A DNA stretch of 11,363 bases from an uncultured Collinsella sp. (GCA_900756725.1 CAAELJ010000113.1:1-11363), one strand, 5' to 3'; counted from the stretch's first letter, positions 1 through 7,627 are shown. The notes: generated by a model not told the origin, from the letters alone. Numbers and translations: made by a program.

Positions 1-135
1 AGCGGCAATACGCTTGAGGATCCTTAAAAGAAAGTCCAGTTTATCCTTCCCACTCCATGGATACGCCTAGGCGCGGTCCAAGAAATCGTCCGCACCCCCA
101 ACAGGAACTATTTCACCGCAACTTATGAAGGGTGG
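1..135. other. Unassigned region downstream of smpB
   Basis: No convincing gene is visible. One plus-strand frame stays open from base 2 to a TAG at 68-70 (22 codons) and could be the tail of a gene beginning outside the window, but it matches nothing I recognise. There is a 10-base perfect palindrome at 64-73 (CGCCTAGGCG). tmRNA (ssrA) often follows smpB; I looked for its conserved 5' GGTTTCGAC-type segment and its CCA-ended acceptor on the minus strand and did not find them here. No clear intrinsic terminator for smpB is visible either. Confidence 0.3.
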
Positions 136-606
136 TCAGCGGTTGCGCTCCTTAAGCGCACGATCGATCTCGCGCTGGACGTCGCGTTTTGCCATGTCTT
201 CGCGCTTGTCGTAGAGCTTTTTGCCGCGGCCCAGGCCCAGCAGCAGCTTTACACGACCATCGGTATTAAAGTAGAGCTCCAAAGGCACCAGCGCATAGCC
301 GCGGTTGCGCAGTTTGCCGTCAAGAAAATCAATCTCCTTACGATGCAGCAGCAGACGGCGACGACGATCGGGGTCACGGTTCCACACGCCACCGTGGCTG
401 TAAGGGTGAATATGCAGGCCCACGAGCCAGCACTCGCCGCCGCGAATCAGCGCAAAGGTGTCGGTGATCTGGCACGCACGCTCGCGAATCGACTTGACCT
501 CGGTACCACTCAGCTCAATGCCGCACTCAAAGGTCTCATCGATAAAGTACTCGTGGTGTGCCGAGCGATTCTTGGAGATGAGCTTGCGCTCGCGCTTACT
601 GGGCAT
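136..606 (-). CDS. smpB: SsrA-binding protein SmpB
   Basis: SmpB binds tmRNA and brings it to stalled ribosomes for trans-translation, which tags the unfinished peptide for degradation. The 156-residue product has the usual family length and order. It has a basic start (MPSKRERKLISKNR), then the core with YFIDETFECGIELSGTEVKS at about residues 20-39, HIHPYSHGGVWN around 65-76, RKLLLHR-like RRRLLLHRKEI at about 82-92, and the basic tail with GLGRGKKLYDKRE at about 124-136, which inserts into the decoding region. I chose the ATG at 606 over an upstream start at 747 because AAGGAGG lies at 613-619, six bases before it, and because SmpB proteins begin with this kind of sequence. The gene overlaps the end of the upstream TPR gene by 11 bases, so the two are probably translationally coupled. 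Confidence 0.96.
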   Translation of the reverse strand: MPSKRERKLISKNRSAHHEYFIDETFECGIELSGTEVKSIRERACQITDTFALIRGGECWLVGLHIHPYSHGGVWNRDPDRRRRLLLHRKEIDFLDGKLRNRGYALVPLELYFNTDGRVKLLLGLGRGKKLYDKREDMAKRDVQREIDRALKERNR

Positions 607-1513
607 CGCCGGCCTCCTTGACGCCGTCGGCTCCCTTGTCGTCGCCCGTGCGCTTTGCCTTGCGCTCGGCGTTGAGCTCGGCATCGCTCTCGCGTACCAG
701 CTTAATGATCGCCGCGCATGCCTCCTCGCCCACCAGGTCGCGGGCACGAACCGTCAGGCGCGTAGCCTCCTGCTTGTCGCCGTCGCTCGCAGCGTCGGTC
801 GCACACATGATGAGGCAAATGGCAATTTCGGCCGAAGGCGAGGTCGGTACGCCCTGCAACGCCAGCTCGCCCATCACGTGCTCGTCGCTCTCATCGGCGG
901 CATCCGGATAGGCAGTATGAATCTTGTTGAGCAGGCGCGTCGTATGCGCGTCGCCAGGGGCCAAGCGCAGCGCCAGACGCGCGCAACCCACAGCCGCCGA
1001 GACGTTCTCGGTCTCGGGCTCAAGGAAATACTGGCCCAAGTTGGCGTAGGCGCGGGCGGCGCACTTGCCGTCGCTCGCACGCTCTAGCACCGAAAACGAA
1101 AGCGATGCCCACTCCTGCTTGTCCTCGAGCGCACGGAACAGCTCGGCCAGATCCAGGCGGTAGTTGCAGTTCATGGGGTCCCAGCGCACGGCCTGCATCA
1201 AGGCGTTGCGAGCACTCACATAATCCTGCTGGCGAATGTAGGCATACGCCATGTCGGAATACAGGCGATCAAAGGGCACCTCGACCTGCACCAGCTCGCG
1301 CGGATCCTTTTCCACGCGGCGGTAGGCCAGACGCTCAAACTTGCTATCGAAGCTAAAGTACTGGCGGTTCTCCTCCGTCTTGCACTCGGCATCGATATAC
1401 TCCTCGGCGAGCTCAACCAGACGCTCCAACAGCGGCGTCGCCGTGGCCAGGTCGCCCTGCGCCAGATAGTTCTCGGCATACGTGATGTCTTGCAAGCTGA
1501 TGGGCAGATCCAT
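596..1513 (-). CDS. TPR-like repeat protein, hypothetical
   Basis: A 305-residue soluble protein with no signal peptide or membrane segment. It is helical and Ala/Leu-rich, with TPR-like helix pairs: residues about 11-40 (ITYAENYLAQGDLATATPLL), 84-114 (LYSDMAYAYIRQQDYVSARNA, then ALMQAVRWDP) and 154-187 (RAYANLGQYFLEPE, then ARLALRLAPGD). The last 30 residues are charged, low-complexity and probably disordered. TPR folds usually serve as protein-binding scaffolds; the partner cannot be read from the sequence. I chose the ATG at 1513 because GAGGAG lies directly upstream (SD-like AGGAG about 5-6 bases before it); the longer reading from 1564 starts next to the tRNA terminator and has no ribosome binding site. 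It overlaps smpB by 11 bases, so it is co-expressed with smpB. No good promoter is visible in the short gap to the terminator; a TTGACC at about 1557-1562 has no matching -10 box. Confidence 0.75.
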   Translation of the reverse strand: MDLPISLQDITYAENYLAQGDLATATPLLERLVELAEEYIDAECKTEENRQYFSFDSKFERLAYRRVEKDPRELVQVEVPFDRLYSDMAYAYIRQQDYVSARNALMQAVRWDPMNCNYRLDLAELFRALEDKQEWASLSFSVLERASDGKCAARAYANLGQYFLEPETENVSAAVGCARLALRLAPGDAHTTRLLNKIHTAYPDAADESDEHVMGELALQGVPTSPSAEIAICLIMCATDAASDGDKQEATRLTVRARDLVGEEACAAIIKLVRESDAELNAERKAKRTGDDKGADGVKEAGDAQ

Positions 1514-1566
1514 GGCTACTCCTCGATCTGAGCGAAACACGGCAGACGCCGCATATACGGTCAATA

Positions 1567-1600
1567 CACAAAACCCGGGTCTCTTGCGAGGCCCGGGCGT
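1567..1600 (-). terminator. Intrinsic terminator after the tRNA pair
   Basis: Arms 1574-1583 and 1588-1597 (CCCGGG core, 10 pairs with one mismatch) close a 4-base loop. Read on the minus strand, the hairpin is followed by TTTT. It lies 10-40 bases after the tRNA-Glu CCA end and before the TPR gene start, so it ends the tRNA transcript and separates it from the TPR-smpB unit. Confidence 0.85.
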
Positions 1601-1608
1601 TCATTTTG

Positions 1609-1685
1609 TGGTAGCCCGTACCAGATTCGAACTGGTGATCTCCGCCTTGAGAGGGCGGCGTCCTAAACCGCTAGACGAACGGGCC
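1609..1685 (-). tRNA. tRNA-Glu (anticodon CTC)
   Basis: A full cloverleaf can be folded on the minus strand. The acceptor is GGCCCGT paired with ACGGGCT (the first pair is G-T), the D stem is GTCT/GGAC, and the anticodon stem CCGCC/GGCGG closes the loop CTCTCAA, giving anticodon CTC, which reads GAG. The T arm is ACCAG-TTCGAAT-CTGGT. The terminal CCA is encoded (1609-1611). It sits 17 bases downstream of tRNA-Gln and shares its transcript. Confidence 0.95.
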
Positions 1686-1702
1686 ATATGTAGCAAATGC
1701 AA

Positions 1703-1776
1703 TGGCTGGGATGGAGGGAGTCGAACCCCCATTGACGGAACCAGAATCCGCTGTCCTGCCATTAGACGACATCCCA
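1703..1776 (-). tRNA. tRNA-Gln (anticodon CTG)
   Basis: The minus-strand cloverleaf has acceptor TGGGATG/CATCCCA and the anticodon loop TTCTGGT, giving anticodon CTG, which reads CAG. The T arm contains GGTTCGACTCC. The discriminator is G and the CCA is encoded (1703-1705). It is the first gene of a Gln-Glu pair read from the promoter at 1821-1849. Both anticodons begin with C and read G-ending codons, which fits a GC-rich genome. Confidence 0.95.
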
Positions 1777-1820
1777 ATGACTGCATCGCTGCGCTCGGCT
1801 GTGCCTTTGCGCAAGAAAGA

Positions 1821-1849
1821 AATATACGGGAAGTTCTACGGTGGCGCAA
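1821..1849 (-). promoter_or_regulatory. Promoter of the tRNA-Gln/tRNA-Glu unit
   Basis: On the minus strand TTGCGC (1844-1849) and TATATT (1821-1826) are separated by exactly 17 bases, a good sigma-70-type match in the -10 box. The predicted start lies about 35-40 bases before tRNA-Gln. Just upstream (about 1851-1875) is a run of A and T tracts that could act as an UP element, as is common for strong stable-RNA promoters. The promoter call comes from the sequence; the UP role is inferred. Confidence 0.65.
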
Positions 1850-1871
1850 GCCCCATTTTTAACTTTTTTGA

Positions 1872-1885
1872 AAATCGGCCGATTT
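1872..1885. promoter_or_regulatory. 14-base perfect palindrome upstream of the tRNA promoter
   Basis: AAATCGGCCGATTT is perfectly palindromic and lies 22 bases upstream of the tRNA -35 box, next to A/T tracts. It could be a binding site for a dimeric regulator or part of a terminator from an older upstream gene. The rest of the 264-base gap between tRNA-Gln and the plus-strand gene at 2041 shows nothing else I can assign. Confidence 0.3.
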
Positions 1886-2040
1886 GCTCCGACCCATGAA
1901 GGACCTGTGAAGCCAAACCGCATGCGAGGGGCAAAATGCCGCAAGCGCACCGTAATTACCGTTAGCAGATTGCTGCATTCTGGTCGCCGTCAATAGTGAC
2001 ACAATCAGGATGCCAATTATCGCGCGGACATCGAGGCGAC

Positions 2041-2451
2041 ATGGATGATGAGCTTGATTACCTATGGGAGACCCTGGGCCTCGAGATAACTGCTATCCCT
2101 TGGCCAGATCGGCACAAAGTTCATCCCACGCTACGACCCGCCATCACAGTCATGCAGGCAACGTATCGCGGGGCCTCATTTTTGATGATGCGAATGGCAT
2201 GGCACGCGGCGCTACCCGACCTCAAGCGAGTTCAGGCAAGCCTCGTGGAGCTATCCGGTATTCCCGTCGTGATTTCGGAGACCCATTTGGAGCAACGCCA
2301 ACGCGACCGTTTGCAAGCACAGCGAATCCCGTTCATCTGCCCCGGCATTCAGGCATATCTACCCTTTATGGACGAAGAGTACTGGAGCGGCAAGCCCAAC
2401 AAACAGGTAAAGATCTACGACCCGCATAAGTGGGCACAGTTCGAGGACTGA
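2041..2451 (+). CDS. Hypothetical protein, possible regulator-like N-terminal domain without a winged helix
   Basis: A 136-residue soluble protein and the only likely plus-strand gene in the window. I chose the ATG at 2041 because GAGG lies at 2033-2036, four bases before it; the GTG at 1996 has no ribosome binding site. It is acidic at the start (MDDELDYLWETL). It then has an alpha/beta stretch ending in SGIPVVISETHLEQRQRDRL (about 72-91) and IPFICPGIQAYLPFM (about 96-110). From memory, the pattern 'xxR..L...xIPFI.PGxQ.YLPf' resembles a domain that precedes a MarR-like winged helix in some regulators. Here the protein ends 26 residues after the motif, so no winged helix is present. It may be a truncated relic or a single-domain variant. 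It converges with the ArsC-like gene, 72 bases away. Confidence 0.5.
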   Translation: MDDELDYLWETLGLEITAIPWPDRHKVHPTLRPAITVMQATYRGASFLMMRMAWHAALPDLKRVQASLVELSGIPVVISETHLEQRQRDRLQAQRIPFICPGIQAYLPFMDEEYWSGKPNKQVKIYDPHKWAQFED

Positions 2452-2468
2452 CCGGAGCGAACCTGCCG

Positions 2469-2518
2469 GCGGAAAGCGCATCCCAGAATTTGCGCTCAGA
2501 ACGAGACACGCTTTCCGC
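2469..2518. terminator. Inverted repeat between convergent genes, possible two-way terminator
   Basis: GCGGAAAGCG at 2469-2478 and its exact reverse complement at 2509-2518 could form a 10-pair stem with a 30-base loop. It lies between the end of the plus-strand gene (2451) and the end of the ArsC-like gene (2524), where a shared terminator is expected. There is no clear T run on either side, so this is not a standard intrinsic terminator. Confidence 0.4.
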
Positions 2519-2523
2519 AGTTG

Positions 2524-2883
2524 TTACAGCAGCGCCTCGGCCCAGGTTGCTTCCTTAAAGCCTGGAATCGCAAAGTCATCGCCCACCAGCAGCGGACGCT
2601 TAACCAGCATGCCGTCGGTCGCCAACAGCTCGTAACATTCCTGATCCGTCATCCCTGCATCCAGACGCGCCTTCAGGCCAAGCTCTCGATACTTCATGCC
2701 CGACGAATTAAAGAAGCGACGCACCGGCAGCCCCGAACGCGCAATCCAGGTCGCAAGCTCCTCAGCCGAAGGATTGTCTGTAACAATATCGCGATCGATG
2801 TACTCAACCCCATGCTCGTCCAACCAGGCCTTGGCCTTTTTACACGTCGAGCATTTGGGATATTCAACAAACAGCACGGTCAT
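2524..2883 (-). CDS. ArsC/Spx-like thioredoxin-fold protein
   Basis: The 119-residue product has the ArsC/YffB/Spx fold signature. A first beta strand (TVLFVEYPK) runs into C11-S-T-C14, the CxxC-type redox centre. A helix follows (KKAKAWLDEHGVEY), then IDRDIVTDNPSAEEL, and the conserved Arg-Pro at R96-P97 (LVKRPLLVGDDFAIPGFKEATW). The length fits the family. Members are arsenate-reductase-like enzymes, RNA-polymerase-binding Spx regulators, or proteins of unknown redox function. With no arsenic genes nearby and a short C-terminus, I would not name it arsC. I chose the ATG at 2883 because GGAGG lies about 7 bases upstream; the longer reading from 2958 is cysteine-rich and unlike the family. 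It lies 96 bases after mupG with no terminator between them, so read-through from the mur genes is possible. Confidence 0.85.
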   Translation of the reverse strand: MTVLFVEYPKCSTCKKAKAWLDEHGVEYIDRDIVTDNPSAEELATWIARSGLPVRRFFNSSGMKYRELGLKARLDAGMTDQECYELLATDGMLVKRPLLVGDDFAIPGFKEATWAEALL

Positions 2884-2979
2884 GGGAATCCTCCAGATAC
2901 AGATCAGACAACGTGGATGGGCGCATACCAAACAAGGAATACACGCACGATTGAGCAATTGTAGCCCAAGGATTCCACG

Positions 2980-4032
2980 CTAAACGAACCGCACCCCAAA
3001 GCCTCGCTTAACAAACGGCAGCAACTCCATCGCCTCGGGCGCTATATGGCCTACAACGTTCATGCGCTCGTCACCGGGAAGATCGACCCGCGCAATCTCA
3101 AGCTCGCCTTCGTAGCGCCCATATCCGCTATTGCTCACAGCGATCGACCCCGCCTTTCGCGGCAGGCCGGCTCCGGCATCCGTCGGCACGGAATCCGGCT
3201 TAAGCGTCGTACGTGACTCCTGAGATCTAAAGATGAGGACGCTCGAGTCGGGCCGATCGTGATGAATCTGCCCGCGCACATAGGCATAACCGGGCTCAAG
3301 CTCGCATTGCAGGTCCACGTATCCGGCGGAAACTTGAGCAAACTGCGCCCAGCCCGCATCGGAAAGATCGGGGTCGCCGACCAACACAATGTCGCAATCG
3401 GCGCCATGTGCAAGCTCAAGCATATTGAGGGCAACCTTTGACGCGCGACCGCGCTGCGCCTCGACCGTCGGCAGTCCCTCGAATACCGGCCCGCGAACGC
3501 TAGCATCACCCGGCACAAAAGCCATGATTTCGAATCCAAGCGCCGCAAGACGAAGATTCACCCGAGCAATGTCCTCCAGAGCTAAACCGGTATAAGGCTT
3601 GGGGTAAAAATTGTGGCAGGCGGCAAAACGAGTCACATCGGCACCGGCCTCACGCCACGATGCGATTTCATCAGAACTCACTGTCGATGCATTGACCACA
3701 ATGCGAAATACACCGGACAGCTCCGCGACCCGCTGGGCGCTAAAGCCATAGTCCAAACGAAGGTATTCCAACCCCAGATCGCGCAGGTCCTCGATGCGCT
3801 CAAGCCCGAGCAAATCGCACGTGCGAGGCCCCACATCGGCAATGAGCGCAATGCCGCGGGCGGAAAGCAGCGACAGCACATGACGGACCTTATCGGCATA
3901 CGCCGCTCCCCCATCCTCGGGAATATGCAGCGAGGTGAACGCATAGCGCGCACCCGCCGCGGCACCACGCTCAATCGTCCGCTCAATATCCTGCAAAGGG
4001 CTGGAAAGATAAATCGAAATACCCGTTTTCAC
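2980..4032 (-). CDS. mupG: 6-phospho-N-acetylmuramidase family protein (DUF871, MupG-like)
   Basis: A 350-residue cytoplasmic protein of the DUF871 family. The Staphylococcus aureus member MupG is known to cleave the MurNAc-6-phosphate-GlcNAc disaccharide after PTS uptake, releasing MurNAc-6P and GlcNAc. An N-terminal TIM-barrel part (about residues 1-240) begins MKTGISIYLSS and carries SLHIPED (34-40), a strand with LRLDYGF (91-97), CHNFYPKPYTGL (139-150) and RGPVFEGLPTVEAQRG (180-195). A C-terminal beta-rich part (about 245-350) ends in GFGVRF. The length is typical. The GTG at 4032 is the likely start, with AGGAGC at 4041-4046, eight bases upstream. Adjacent murP, murQ and murR genes strongly support the role. 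The gene follows an intrinsic terminator, so part of its expression may come from read-through. I see no strong promoter in the 117-base gap. Confidence 0.9.
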   Translation of the reverse strand: MKTGISIYLSSPLQDIERTIERGAAAGARYAFTSLHIPEDGGAAYADKVRHVLSLLSARGIALIADVGPRTCDLLGLERIEDLRDLGLEYLRLDYGFSAQRVAELSGVFRIVVNASTVSSDEIASWREAGADVTRFAACHNFYPKPYTGLALEDIARVNLRLAALGFEIMAFVPGDASVRGPVFEGLPTVEAQRGRASKVALNMLELAHGADCDIVLVGDPDLSDAGWAQFAQVSAGYVDLQCELEPGYAYVRGQIHHDRPDSSVLIFRSQESRTTLKPDSVPTDAGAGLPRKAGSIAVSNSGYGRYEGELEIARVDLPGDERMNVVGHIAPEAMELLPFVKRGFGVRFV

Positions 4033-4048
4033 GCTTCAACGCTCCTTT

Positions 4049-4082
4049 AAAAAAGGCCGGCGGAGCAGCTAGCCCCGCCGGC
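4049..4082 (-). terminator. Intrinsic terminator between murP and mupG
   Basis: Arms 4056-4065 and 4073-4082 (GCCGGCGG core, 10 pairs with one G-U) close a 7-base loop, followed on the minus strand by CTTTTTT. The T run is directly adjacent to the mupG ribosome binding site (4041-4046). This is a strong terminator inside an otherwise continuous gene set. It may lower mupG expression relative to murP or be regulated by antitermination. Confidence 0.85.
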
Positions 4083-4114
4083 ACAACCATAACATCAAGA
4101 AATCTGCCGCGCGC

Positions 4115-4141
4115 CGCGAGCTCTGAGCAACACGGCTCGCG
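4115..4141 (-). other. Second hairpin in the murP-mupG spacer
   Basis: CGCGAGC (4115-4121) and GCTCGCG (4135-4141) form a perfect 7-pair stem with a 13-base loop, just after the murP stop. There is no T run. It could stabilise the 3' end of the upstream transcript or be part of a leader that influences the terminator at 4049-4082. The role is inferred only. Confidence 0.35.
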
Positions 4142-4149
4142 ATATCAAA

Positions 4150-5580
4150 CTACTCGCCAAAGAACTCGTTGATCTTCTGCTCGTCGACGCCAAAGAACCA
4201 CGTCAGGACAAAGCCGGCGGCATAGGCAAGCAGCATAGCGGCAACGTAGCCGAGCTGCTGGCCAGGAACGACGATCAGCAGGCCAAACAGACCGGAAACG
4301 CCCTGAGAAACCGTGCCGATGTGAAGCAGCGCCGCGAGCGCGCCGCCAAATCCGGCACCCAGGCAGGCCGTCACAAACGGACGAACGAGCGGCAGCGTAA
4401 CAGCATACATCAGAGGCTCGCCCACACCCAGGATTCCAACGGGGATGGACTCGGCGACGTACTTCTTGAGCTTGGCGTTCTTGGTCTTAAAGTACAGCGC
4501 CAAACCGGCACCGACCTGGCCGCCGCCAGCCATCATAAGGATGGGAAGCAGGTAATTGATACCCTTGGTAGCGCCGTCGGGATCGTTGAGCATAGCGTGG
4601 ATCGGCGTGAGCGCCTGATGCAGGCCGACGGACACCAGCGGCAAGAAGCCTGCCGACAGGATATAGCCGCCCAGGACGCCCAACTTCTCGAAGATAAAGG
4701 TCAAAACGCTAAAGATGGCAGTCGTCAGCCATGCGCCAACCGGCTGGATGACGAGCATCAGAGCAAAGGCGCCGATGATGAGCACCAGCAGCGGGGACAA
4801 GAACGTGTCGAGTGCGTTGGGCATAACCTTGCGAATCTGACGCTCCATCCAGGCAAAAAATGCACCAGCGATGAGAGCCGCGATCATGCCACCCGCCGCG
4901 GGGTTGTACTGCGCATTGGTGAGCGGCAGCAGAATGGCAGTGGCAGGATCAGCCGCGCCAGGCGCAAGCAGGGGCATGGCACTGTTGGCGATACACATCA
5001 TGCCGGCGATGCCGCCCAGCGCAGCGGAGCCACCAAACTCACGTGCCGCGTTATAGCCCACCAAGATGGGCAGATAGGCAAACAGGGCCCAGCCCATGGA
5101 ACGAATGCCCTGGTACCACCACTCGCCTGCAAGCGCGCCTGCCGTCGAGACGTTAATGACGTTGCAGATACCGTTGATGAGGCCAGCCGCAATGATACCG
5201 GGAAGCAGGGCGACGAAGACATTGGAAATCTTCTTGAGGAAGGCCTGAACCGGCTTGGACTCGTACTTGGCTTTCTGCGCGGCCTTGTTTGTGGCCGCAG
5301 CGTCAACCACGCTCTCGTCGGCAACGCCTTTCGCAAGGCCGGTGAGCTTGGAGAACTCCTCGAGCACCTTATTCACCTTGCCCGGACCCAGCACGATCTG
5401 CATCGTGTCGTCCTCGACCAGGCCCATCACGCCGTCGAGCGCCTTAATACCCTCCGTGTCGACGTTGCCCGTGTCTTTGACGGTCACGCGCAGGCGCGTC
5501 ATGCACGCCGCGTTTGCGAGCACGTTGTCTTTACCGCCCAAAAGGTCCAGCAGCTTTTGAGCCAGCTCTTTGTTCGTCAT
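4150..5580 (-). CDS. murP: PTS transporter, EIIBC component, N-acetylmuramic acid type
   Basis: This inner-membrane protein imports and phosphorylates a sugar, here most likely MurNAc or a MurNAc-GlcNAc disaccharide, using phosphate relayed from EI/HPr through an EIIA. The 476-residue length matches MurP (about 474-484). The EIIB domain (about 1-85) has the phosphorylated cysteine C26 in NAACMTRLRVTV. A charged linker follows (about 86-115). The EIIC domain (about 116-465) has many hydrophobic segments, GLHQALTPIH at 319-328 and the substrate-binding GEPLMYAV at 387-394. There is no EIIA domain, as in other MurP proteins, so a glucose-type EIIA must act in trans. The ATG at 5580 follows AAGGAGGAG at close spacing. 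It lies 57 bases after murQ with no terminator between. The EIIBC class is certain; MurNAc specificity rests on the neighbours. Confidence 0.92.
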   Translation of the reverse strand: MTNKELAQKLLDLLGGKDNVLANAACMTRLRVTVKDTGNVDTEGIKALDGVMGLVEDDTMQIVLGPGKVNKVLEEFSKLTGLAKGVADESVVDAAATNKAAQKAKYESKPVQAFLKKISNVFVALLPGIIAAGLINGICNVINVSTAGALAGEWWYQGIRSMGWALFAYLPILVGYNAAREFGGSAALGGIAGMMCIANSAMPLLAPGAADPATAILLPLTNAQYNPAAGGMIAALIAGAFFAWMERQIRKVMPNALDTFLSPLLVLIIGAFALMLVIQPVGAWLTTAIFSVLTFIFEKLGVLGGYILSAGFLPLVSVGLHQALTPIHAMLNDPDGATKGINYLLPILMMAGGGQVGAGLALYFKTKNAKLKKYVAESIPVGILGVGEPLMYAVTLPLVRPFVTACLGAGFGGALAALLHIGTVSQGVSGLFGLLIVVPGQQLGYVAAMLLAYAAGFVLTWFFGVDEQKINEFFGE

Positions 5581-5637
5581 AACTCCTCCTTGTATTGGGT
5601 ATCTCGTCTGGATGTCATATCAGCTCACGCCGTGCAC

Positions 5638-6561
<924 letters not shown>

Positions 6562-6571
6562 TTCATTCACC

Positions 6572-7423
6572 TCATCTTTCCTGTTTCTCGATGTAGTTTT
6601 GCTTTATGACATGCGTCGCCCGTTCGTAGTCGCTGGCAACGTAAGCAGCGTACAGGGCATCGACAACCATAAGCTGGGCCATACGCGAAGCCATGGCACC
6701 GCTGCGGACCAAGGGTTCACTCGCAGCGACGCCGAGCACGGCATCGGCCATGGTGGCAAGCTTGGATGATCCATCTACTTTGGTAACGGCCACAACGGGA
6801 CAGTTGTGACGTTGAGCCTCGGCGGTGCAGTCCAGCACCTCTTGCGTCAAGCCCGAGTAGCTAAAGGCGATTGCCATATCGCCCTCATGCATGTTCTTGG
6901 CACATAAGAGCTGATCATGCCAGTCGTCGTACAGATGGCACTCTTTGTCGACACGCATGAGCTTTTGCGCCAGGTCGTGCGCGACCAAACGAGAGGCACC
7001 AATACCGAACAGATTGACCGCGCGTGCCCGCTTAAGACGGGCCGCGCATCGCTCCAAGACGGTGTAATCGAGCGTTCGCGCCGTCGCCTCGATTGTGCGC
7101 ACGTTGCTTTTCATCACCTTCCCCACGATACGTTCGACGCTGTCATCCATGGAGATGTCCTCGAGGGCTATGTCTTTCTTGTCACCTAAGAGCGCCAGCT
7201 CGGCAATCAGTTCGCGCTGGAACTCCTTGTAGCCCGCAAAACCCAAACGCTTGCAAAAGCGCAAAATGCTCGAGGGCGAGGAGAACGTGACATCGGCAAG
7301 ACCGCGGACGGACAGCCCGACCACCTCGTGCGGATGAGCGCTTACATATGCGATGACATTGCGTTCCGCCGGGCTCGCGCTGAGCTCACGCTCGCGAAGC
7401 CGCAAAAGCAATCCGTTTGCCAT
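6572..7423 (-). CDS. murR: RpiR-family regulator of the mur genes (MurR-like)
   Basis: The 283-residue protein has an N-terminal HTH (about 18-75, with SVRGLADVTFSSPSSILRFC and KRLGFAGYKEFQREL) and a C-terminal sugar-phosphate-binding SIS domain (about 125-260, with VNLFGIGASRLVAHDLAQKL and AIAFSYSGLTQEVLD). This is the RpiR layout. MurR of E. coli and its S. aureus homologue belong to this family; E. coli MurR represses the mur genes and is released by MurNAc-6-phosphate. It is the first gene of the murR-murQ-murP-mupG run, which suggests autoregulation from the region at 7440-7500. The ATG at 7423 has GGAGGTG about 6 bases upstream; the GTG at 7432 lies inside that site. The family is certain; MurNAc-6P as ligand is inferred from the operon. 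Confidence 0.9.
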   Translation of the reverse strand: MANGLLLRLRERELSASPAERNVIAYVSAHPHEVVGLSVRGLADVTFSSPSSILRFCKRLGFAGYKEFQRELIAELALLGDKKDIALEDISMDDSVERIVGKVMKSNVRTIEATARTLDYTVLERCAARLKRARAVNLFGIGASRLVAHDLAQKLMRVDKECHLYDDWHDQLLCAKNMHEGDMAIAFSYSGLTQEVLDCTAEAQRHNCPVVAVTKVDGSSKLATMADAVLGVAASEPLVRSGAMASRMAQLMVVDALYAAYVASDYERATHVIKQNYIEKQER

Positions 7424-7446
7424 CTCAAACACCTCCGTTGAGAAGA

Positions 7447-7497
7447 ATTAAAGACCAACGAACGATTCGTACCGGATACAAACAGCTTTTGCGGTAC
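7447..7497 (-). promoter_or_regulatory. Candidate murR promoter and operator region
   Basis: On the minus strand a -10-like TTTAAT lies at 7447-7452, which would give a short leader with the murR ribosome binding site. Directly upstream is a 13-base palindrome at 7458-7470 (ACGAA-3-TTCGT arms). A second inverted pair is GTACCG at 7469-7474 with CGGTAC at 7492-7497. These positions fit an operator for a dimeric repressor such as the RpiR-type MurR. No good -35 box is found 16-18 bases from the -10, so activation or a different start point is possible. Confidence 0.4.
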
Positions 7498-7522
7498 ATT
7501 GTGCCGCATCGTGGCGCACAAA

Positions 7523-7546
7523 GGGCGAGCGTTCTACCGCTCGCCC
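7523..7546 (-). terminator. Intrinsic terminator downstream of the VanZ-family gene
   Basis: A perfect 9-pair stem, GGGCGAGCG (7523-7531) with CGCTCGCCC (7538-7546), closes a 6-base loop and is followed on the minus strand by a short TTT. It separates the VanZ-family gene from the mur cluster. Bases 7547-7627, between this hairpin and the VanZ-family stop codon, hold nothing else I can assign. Confidence 0.75.
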
Positions 7547-7627
7547 CTCAAATCCGACCGCTCGGAAATACGCGCGACACAAAATAATTCAACAAGGTCG
7601 CATTATCAGAAACGGGTTTGTTACCGG

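Noticed and set aside
1..135. A tmRNA (ssrA) gene downstream of smpB.
   Set aside because: I could not find the conserved 5' and 3' ends or the tag-reading frame in the 135 bases available; it may lie beyond the window.
607..747. A 47-residue N-terminal extension of SmpB.
   Set aside because: The extension overlaps the TPR gene in another frame, is Arg/Ala/Ser-rich noise, and a strong ribosome binding site lies before the ATG at 606.
1609..1776. The tRNA pair as an integration (att) site for the accessory block.
   Set aside because: I looked for a second copy of either tRNA 3' end elsewhere in the window and saw none, and no tyrosine integrase is present.
2524..2883. A dedicated arsenic-resistance operon.
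   Set aside because: Only the ArsC-like fold is present; there is no ArsR, ArsB/Acr3 or ArsA, and the CxxC form also occurs in Spx-like proteins.
2885..2976. GGAATCCT (2885-2892) and AGGATTCC (2969-2976) as an inverted repeat around the ArsC-like leader.
   Set aside because: An 8-base match 76 bases apart is expected by chance and contains part of the ribosome binding site.
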